This document shows, piece after piece, positions 58,528 to 64,000 of a DNA stretch of 64,000 nucleotides. Every line of letters starts with the position of its first letter. The first letter of the stretch is position 1. The notes under the pieces were generated by a model that saw only the letters and a list, made by a program, of their open reading frames with translations, was not told the origin of the DNA and ran no database searches. This DNA is from Iningainema tapete BLCC-T55. GTDB taxonomy: Bacteria > Cyanobacteriota > Cyanobacteriia > Cyanobacteriales > Nostocaceae. A program made the translations under genes and the position numbers. Location of the stretch: assembly GCF_014698965.1 (NCBI RefSeq), contig NZ_JACXAE010000036.1:1-64000 (forward strand), read 5' to 3'.

Positions 58528-59607
58528 TTAAGTTGCTCGTATCCTTTGCCAGATAGTAAAGCTCAAAAGGACCGTGATGCCAATAGTTGTAGCTAGCATG
58601 ACTATAACGGTCATGCCTTGTATTCTCATTGCCAGCCAGTTGCATATTAGAGTAATAGACCAAAGAATGAGCGCCGCATGACGTTGGGATAAACCCCAAG
58701 CGAGCAAGCGGTGGTGTAAGTGGTCTTTGCCTGGAGTACTCATAGGATTTTTACCTGCCATTAGTCGCCGCACCACCACTTGTGTGGTGTCTAGCACTGG
58801 TAGCAGGAGAAATAAAACTGGAGTTACCAAAGAAAAAACTGTGGTGACTTGAAGTTTACCTATAATACTGGTAGCAGCTAGCACATACCCAAAGAAGTAT
58901 GCCCCAGCATCACCCATGATAATGCGCGAGGGATGGAAGTTGTGGCGTAAAAAGCCTAGCGCTGCACCCCCCAATGCTGCCAAAACTAATGTTGCTGCCG
59001 CACGATTAGGAAATTGGGCAGACACCGCCAACAAATTCATAGCAGTGATAAACCCGATTCCTCCCACTAAACCGTCCATCCCATCCATCAGATTGATGGC
59101 ATTGGTAATCGCTACTACCCATAACACCGTCAAAATAATTGAAAGTGTAGAGTCGATAGGAGTCCCAAAATCAAGTTGGATCTTAATGCCATTTGCCACC
59201 AGCAAAAGAGCCGTGAGTATCTGAATTAACATCCGGACATTAGCTGGTAAGCTAAATTGGTCATCGATAAAGCCGACAAGAACTAATATCGAACCTCCCA
59301 GCAAAATAGTTAGTACCTGAGCCAATACTTTTTCAATTTCAATCGGTCGTAGGAGACTAGCTAGTACTACTGCGGCAATTACTCCTGCGTAGATAGCTAA
59401 ACCCCCTGCATTAGGTAAGGGTTCTCGGTTAAGCCGCCGTGCGTTCGGTTGGTCTGCCCAACCTACTTGCAAGGCAAATTTGCGTACTATGGGCATTAAA
59501 CGCCATGTTACAAAACAAGCCAACCCAAAAGTGAATACTACCGCCAACCAGCCGGAACCGCTGGGGTCAGCAATACCGAGAGATTTAAGCAAGCTGTCTA
59601 AATTCAT
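58528..59607 (-). CDS. MraY/WecA-family glycosyl-1-phosphate transferase
   Basis: 359 aa, about ten to eleven membrane helices. VGWADQPNARRLNREPLPNAGG in parts (substrate loop), FIDDQFSLP (DDx motif), NAINLMDGMDGLVGG, MGDAGAYFFGY and the C-terminal HHRLL motif mark the polyprenyl-phosphate N-acetylhexosamine-1-phosphate transferase family (WecA/TagO type). It starts glycan synthesis on undecaprenyl phosphate. It resembles WecA more than MraY because of NLMDGMDGL and the HLHHRLL end. Confidence 0.9.
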   Translation of the reverse strand: MNLDSLLKSLGIADPSGSGWLAVVFTFGLACFVTWRLMPIVRKFALQVGWADQPNARRLNREPLPNAGGLAIYAGVIAAVVLASLLRPIEIEKVLAQVLTILLGGSILVLVGFIDDQFSLPANVRMLIQILTALLLVANGIKIQLDFGTPIDSTLSIILTVLWVVAITNAINLMDGMDGLVGGIGFITAMNLLAVSAQFPNRAAATLVLAALGGAALGFLRHNFHPSRIIMGDAGAYFFGYVLAATSIIGKLQVTTVFSLVTPVLFLLLPVLDTTQVVVRRLMAGKNPMSTPGKDHLHHRLLAWGLSQRHAALILWSITLICNWLAMRIQGMTVIVMLATTIGITVLLSFTIWQRIRAT

Positions 59608-59693
59608 CTCCCGATCCAGCCATTTTTGCCAAGGTCACATGTATATTAATCAATTTTTTTGCCATATATCCGCAAGTTATTTAGATTAAGTAG

Positions 59694-61414
<1,721 letters not shown>

Positions 61415-61822
61415 TCAGAATTGCTAAGATAGCTAAACAACAAGATCCCCGACTTCTTGAAGAAGTCGGGGATCTGAGCCTCCTGGTTAACTATTAGCTA
61501 TTAGCCATCCCAAATTTTCCTTTGCCTATAGGGCGGCTTGGGTATAAGTTAGCAGAGGTTGTATTTACATCTGTGTAACTCAAGCCGCCCTTGAACTTTT
61601 CGTAAAGTTATAATTTTTCATTAATTTCCATTTTTTTTCTGTGTTAATCTCTGGTTAGCATTGTTTACCTTTGTACAAATATCCCAAGTGCAATGTATAT
61701 AATTTTATGAACTATGTCTTAGGGGAGATGAAATAAGGCATGAAAAAATGCTTTGTAAAAATTGAGACATAAGTTACAAAATATTCAATTTTTATAAAAA
61801 ATTATTGAGAGGGTTTAAATTA
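61415..61822. other. Intergenic region after groEL with two hairpins
   Basis: A GATCCCCGACTTC palindrome lies at 61444-61474, same family as 28223. AGGGCGGCTTG (61530-61540) pairs with CAAGCCGCCCT (61581-61591) across a 40-base loop. Neither has a T run. No gene is seen in the remaining AT-rich 200 bases, which must hold the promoter of the next gene. Confidence 0.55.
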
Positions 61823-62086
61823 ATGACTAAACTAAACGAGCAAGACAAAAATAACTTTCTCTACCCTCGCAGTCGCTATCGAGGTCAATTTAAGCCACAA
61901 AACTTAGTATTTAACGCCAATCTCCAAGAGTTTGCCCAAAAAGTTGGCTATATCACCAGTTTACAGACAGGTGGGAAACTTTCTGCTGAAGAAGCATACA
62001 CGCAAATTCAGGTACTTTGGAAACAGTTGAAGAAGAGCAAAAAACAACTAAGTATTGGTAATAATACTGAAAATTTGTCCATGTAG
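61823..62086 (+). CDS. Small conserved cyanobacterial protein (DUF7219-like)
   Basis: 87 aa from ATG 61823 (GAGGG 8 bases upstream). FLYPRSRYRGQFKPQNLVFN, ANLQEFAQKVGYITSLQ and IQVLWKQLKKSKKQL match a small cyanobacterial family I believe is DUF7219. Soluble, helical, function unknown. Confidence 0.75.
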   Translation: MTKLNEQDKNNFLYPRSRYRGQFKPQNLVFNANLQEFAQKVGYITSLQTGGKLSAEEAYTQIQVLWKQLKKSKKQLSIGNNTENLSM

Positions 62087-62125
62087 TATTAAAGTTAGCA
62101 TATAAATCATCCTCGCTCTTAGAAG

Positions 62126-62153
62126 CCCGATTTCTTGAAGAAATCGGGTTTTT
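62126..62153 (+). terminator. Rho-independent terminator
   Basis: CCCGATTTC and GAAATCGGG form a 9-bp stem around TTGAA, followed by TTTTT. It ends the 87-aa gene's transcript before corA. Confidence 0.8.
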
Positions 62154-62242
62154 AGTTGATGGGCTGCTATTTTAGCTTGCAAAAGCAAACAGTTTTTTCT
62201 TAAGATGGTTGACTTAGAGCCAGACGAACTTAGGTAAAATCT

Positions 62243-63367
62243 ATGGCAAAAAAAAATCGTCGTCCTTCTGGGAAGAAAACTAAAGCATCTAAAATGGACT
62301 CCTATATTCAACCAGGAAGTGTGCCTGGTACGATTATAATTGACCAAGATGCTCCTCCTCCAACTATTTTCTTAATTGACTATAACCAAACTAGCTTGAC
62401 GCATAAGCAAATAAACACACCCGAAGAGTGCGTTCCTTATCTAGATACGATATCTGTTTCTTGGGTAGACGTACAAGGTTTAGGCAGTGCAGATATTTTA
62501 CAAAGATTGGCTAATGTCTTTAGTTTACATCCTTTAGTATTAGAAGATGTAGTTAATGTAGCAGAGCGTCCAAAAGTTGAGGATTATGAAGATCAATTAC
62601 TGATAATTGCCCGCATGGTAGTTCCGAAGGAAAGAATATGTGGCTTTTATAGTGAGCAAGTAAGTTTTGTCTTAGATAAAAATTACTTATTGACAGTCCA
62701 AGAAGAACCAGAACATGATTGCTTTGAATCAGTGAGGATGCGAATTGATAAAAGCAAAGGTATTATTCGTAAGCAAGGAGCAAATTATTTAGCTTATGCT
62801 CTATTAGATGCAATCATTGATGGTTTTTTTCCTGTTTTAGAGCGTTATGGCGATCGCATTGAAGAGTTAGAAGAGGAAGTCATGAATAAACCTTCTCGGC
62901 AAACACTACAGGAAATCTATCAAATTAGGAGAGAATTATTGCAGCTACGTCGCACTATATGGCCGCATAGAGATGTGATTAATTCGTTAATTAGAGATGG
63001 CTACGAATTGATCAATGAAGACATGAAGCCATACTTACGCGATTGTTACGATCATGCCGTACAAGTAATGGATATGGTGGAAAATTATCGGGAAATTACA
63101 AATGGATTGATGGATGTGTATCTTTCGGCTGTAAGTAACAGAATGAATGAAGTAATGAAGTTTTTGACCGTGATTTCATCAATTTTTATACCGTTAACTT
63201 TTATTGCCGGAATTTATGGTATGAACTTTAATACAGAAAAATCACCATACAATATGCCAGAGCTAAATTGGTATTTTGGTTACCCGCTCTGTCTGGCATT
63301 GATGGCTGTAGTCGCCGGAGGGTTGGCTTTAGCTTTTTGGCAAAAAGGATGGTTCAGTAAATTTTAA
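62243..63367 (+). CDS. corA: CorA-family Mg2+/Co2+ channel
   Basis: 374 aa. Long cytoplasmic N-terminal funnel (VSWVDVQGLGSADILQ, LHPLVLEDVVN), stalk helix, and two C-terminal membrane helices with the diagnostic YGMNF loop near 338. Pentameric divalent-cation uptake channel. The basic first 25 residues (KKNRRPSGKKTKASK) are an extension common in cyanobacterial copies. Confidence 0.94.
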   Translation: MAKKNRRPSGKKTKASKMDSYIQPGSVPGTIIIDQDAPPPTIFLIDYNQTSLTHKQINTPEECVPYLDTISVSWVDVQGLGSADILQRLANVFSLHPLVLEDVVNVAERPKVEDYEDQLLIIARMVVPKERICGFYSEQVSFVLDKNYLLTVQEEPEHDCFESVRMRIDKSKGIIRKQGANYLAYALLDAIIDGFFPVLERYGDRIEELEEEVMNKPSRQTLQEIYQIRRELLQLRRTIWPHRDVINSLIRDGYELINEDMKPYLRDCYDHAVQVMDMVENYREITNGLMDVYLSAVSNRMNEVMKFLTVISSIFIPLTFIAGIYGMNFNTEKSPYNMPELNWYFGYPLCLALMAVVAGGLALAFWQKGWFSKF

Positions 63368-63446
63368 GCATAAATATATGTTAAATATTTCTAGTTGCTC
63401 AATAGCAAAATATTAAAAATTAACAGAGGAACACTAGGTGTGAGTT

Positions 63447-64000
63447 ATGAGAAATAGTGACAATAATCTACTAGTCTTGACGGTTTACTTGATTGGAGTC
63501 ACCTACACATTGAACCGGATGGTGGAATCAATTGACGACCAAGTTAAGATAGAATTCAAGAAAGCTGAAGTAGAGCAACAACTTAAAGACCAAAATCTTC
63601 AAGACATTGTGGGAATCAATTTTACGCTCAAGAGTTTATATCCAATTGAAGAACCAAAAGAGTTATCAATGGGTATAGAAAATAAATCGGAAAAACTCGC
63701 TATTTATGTTGACTGGGACAACAGCGCTTTTGAGGAATTTGATGGTGGTTCGCGTCGAGTAATTCGGAAATCACCAGATGTGACACGAGACTTAGGCGTA
63801 CCTCAAATTCCAAGTCTCATTGTTCCCAAGAAAACACTCAAAGAAGCAGTGACATCTGAAAGTGTTTTTCGGTTAGATAAAGAGTCTGGCACTTACACAC
63901 CACAAACCCCATTAGCTAATATCATTAAACTAAAAAATGGACCAACAAAAGCGCAAAAAAAACAGTTCGCCGAGTTTATGGAAAGAAAACTCACTTTTAA
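63447..64000 (+). CDS. Protein of unknown function, runs off the window
   Basis: ATG 63447 (AGGTG 6 bases upstream) opens a frame that is uninterrupted to the window end, at least 184 residues. A hydrophobic N-terminal stretch (LLVLTVYLIGVTYTL) suggests a membrane anchor or signal. The following region has IVGINFTLKSLYPIEE and KLAIYVDWDNSAFEEFDGGS, beta-rich and without a recognised motif. The C-terminus is outside the window. Confidence 0.6.
   Translation, partial: MRNSDNNLLVLTVYLIGVTYTLNRMVESIDDQVKIEFKKAEVEQQLKDQNLQDIVGINFTLKSLYPIEEPKELSMGIENKSEKLAIYVDWDNSAFEEFDGGSRRVIRKSPDVTRDLGVPQIPSLIVPKKTLKEAVTSESVFRLDKESGTYTPQTPLANIIKLKNGPTKAQKKQFAEFMERKLTF

Noticed and set aside
61530-61591. Structured RNA between groEL and the next gene
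   Set aside because: Only one 11-bp stem with a large unstructured loop; insufficient for an RNA call.

Overview
The window is chromosomal DNA from a filamentous, most likely heterocyst-forming, cyanobacterium (Nostocales type). The evidence is a form IB rbcL-rbcX-rbcS operon next to a RuBisCO activase carrying a RbcS-like tail, a CIRCE-controlled groEL, an MPBQ/MSBQ-type methyltransferase, many GCGATCGC (HIP1) sites, heptanucleotide tandem repeats and abundant short palindromic repeats. No single genus is claimed.

Layout. 1-5.4 kb: remains of a DUF1156/DUF499 cluster on the minus strand (DUF499 intact, DUF1156 broken), then a STAS-like/PIN gene pair. 5.5-9.3 kb: a very large polytopic membrane protein. 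9.3-15.3 kb: a zinc-starvation (Zur) island. It has a perfect 7-1-7 Zur box and two weaker copies in front of an FAD oxidoreductase, a divergent CobW-like P-loop protein, two metallophosphoesterase relatives with altered active sites, a HemB lacking the zinc cysteines, and a His-rich COG0523 metallochaperone. 15.3-23.6 kb: a decayed accessory stretch with a truncated PIN toxin, an unknown membrane protein with a tiny downstream ORF, trehalose-phosphatase, a frameshifted giant Ser/Thr-kinase/ATPase/histidine-kinase gene, and JAMM-peptidase remnants. 23.9-35.1 kb: two cobalamin riboswitches. One precedes the methyltransferase; the other lies upstream of a TonB receptor, 2Fe-2S ferredoxin-like protein, FecCD permease and ATPase set, probably for cobalamin or another metal chelate. 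That set also has a metal-box promoter, and its permease and ATPase genes are separated by an accessory cassette. 35.6-39.9 kb: recF, queF, a phasin-like protein, SRP RNA, a 2H phosphoesterase and an LprI-like protein. 40-44.5 kb: the rca/rbc locus with a toxin-antitoxin pair inside it. 44.8-50.2 kb: propeller protein, panB, a DUF6888/6887 pair, serA, prmA. 50.2-57.2 kb: a tandem duplication of a sensor kinase plus receiver-kinase pair, in which one sensor has lost its ATPase domain. 57.2-64 kb: trxA, fabG, a MraY/WecA-family transferase, groEL, a small conserved protein, corA and a gene that runs off the end.

The most interesting material is the Zur island with its rewritten metallophosphoesterases, the cobalamin riboswitch in front of a quinone/tocopherol methyltransferase, the double-controlled receptor operon, and the many cases where intergenic repeats have entered reading frames. 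All functional calls come from reading the sequence and remembered family features; no searches were run.
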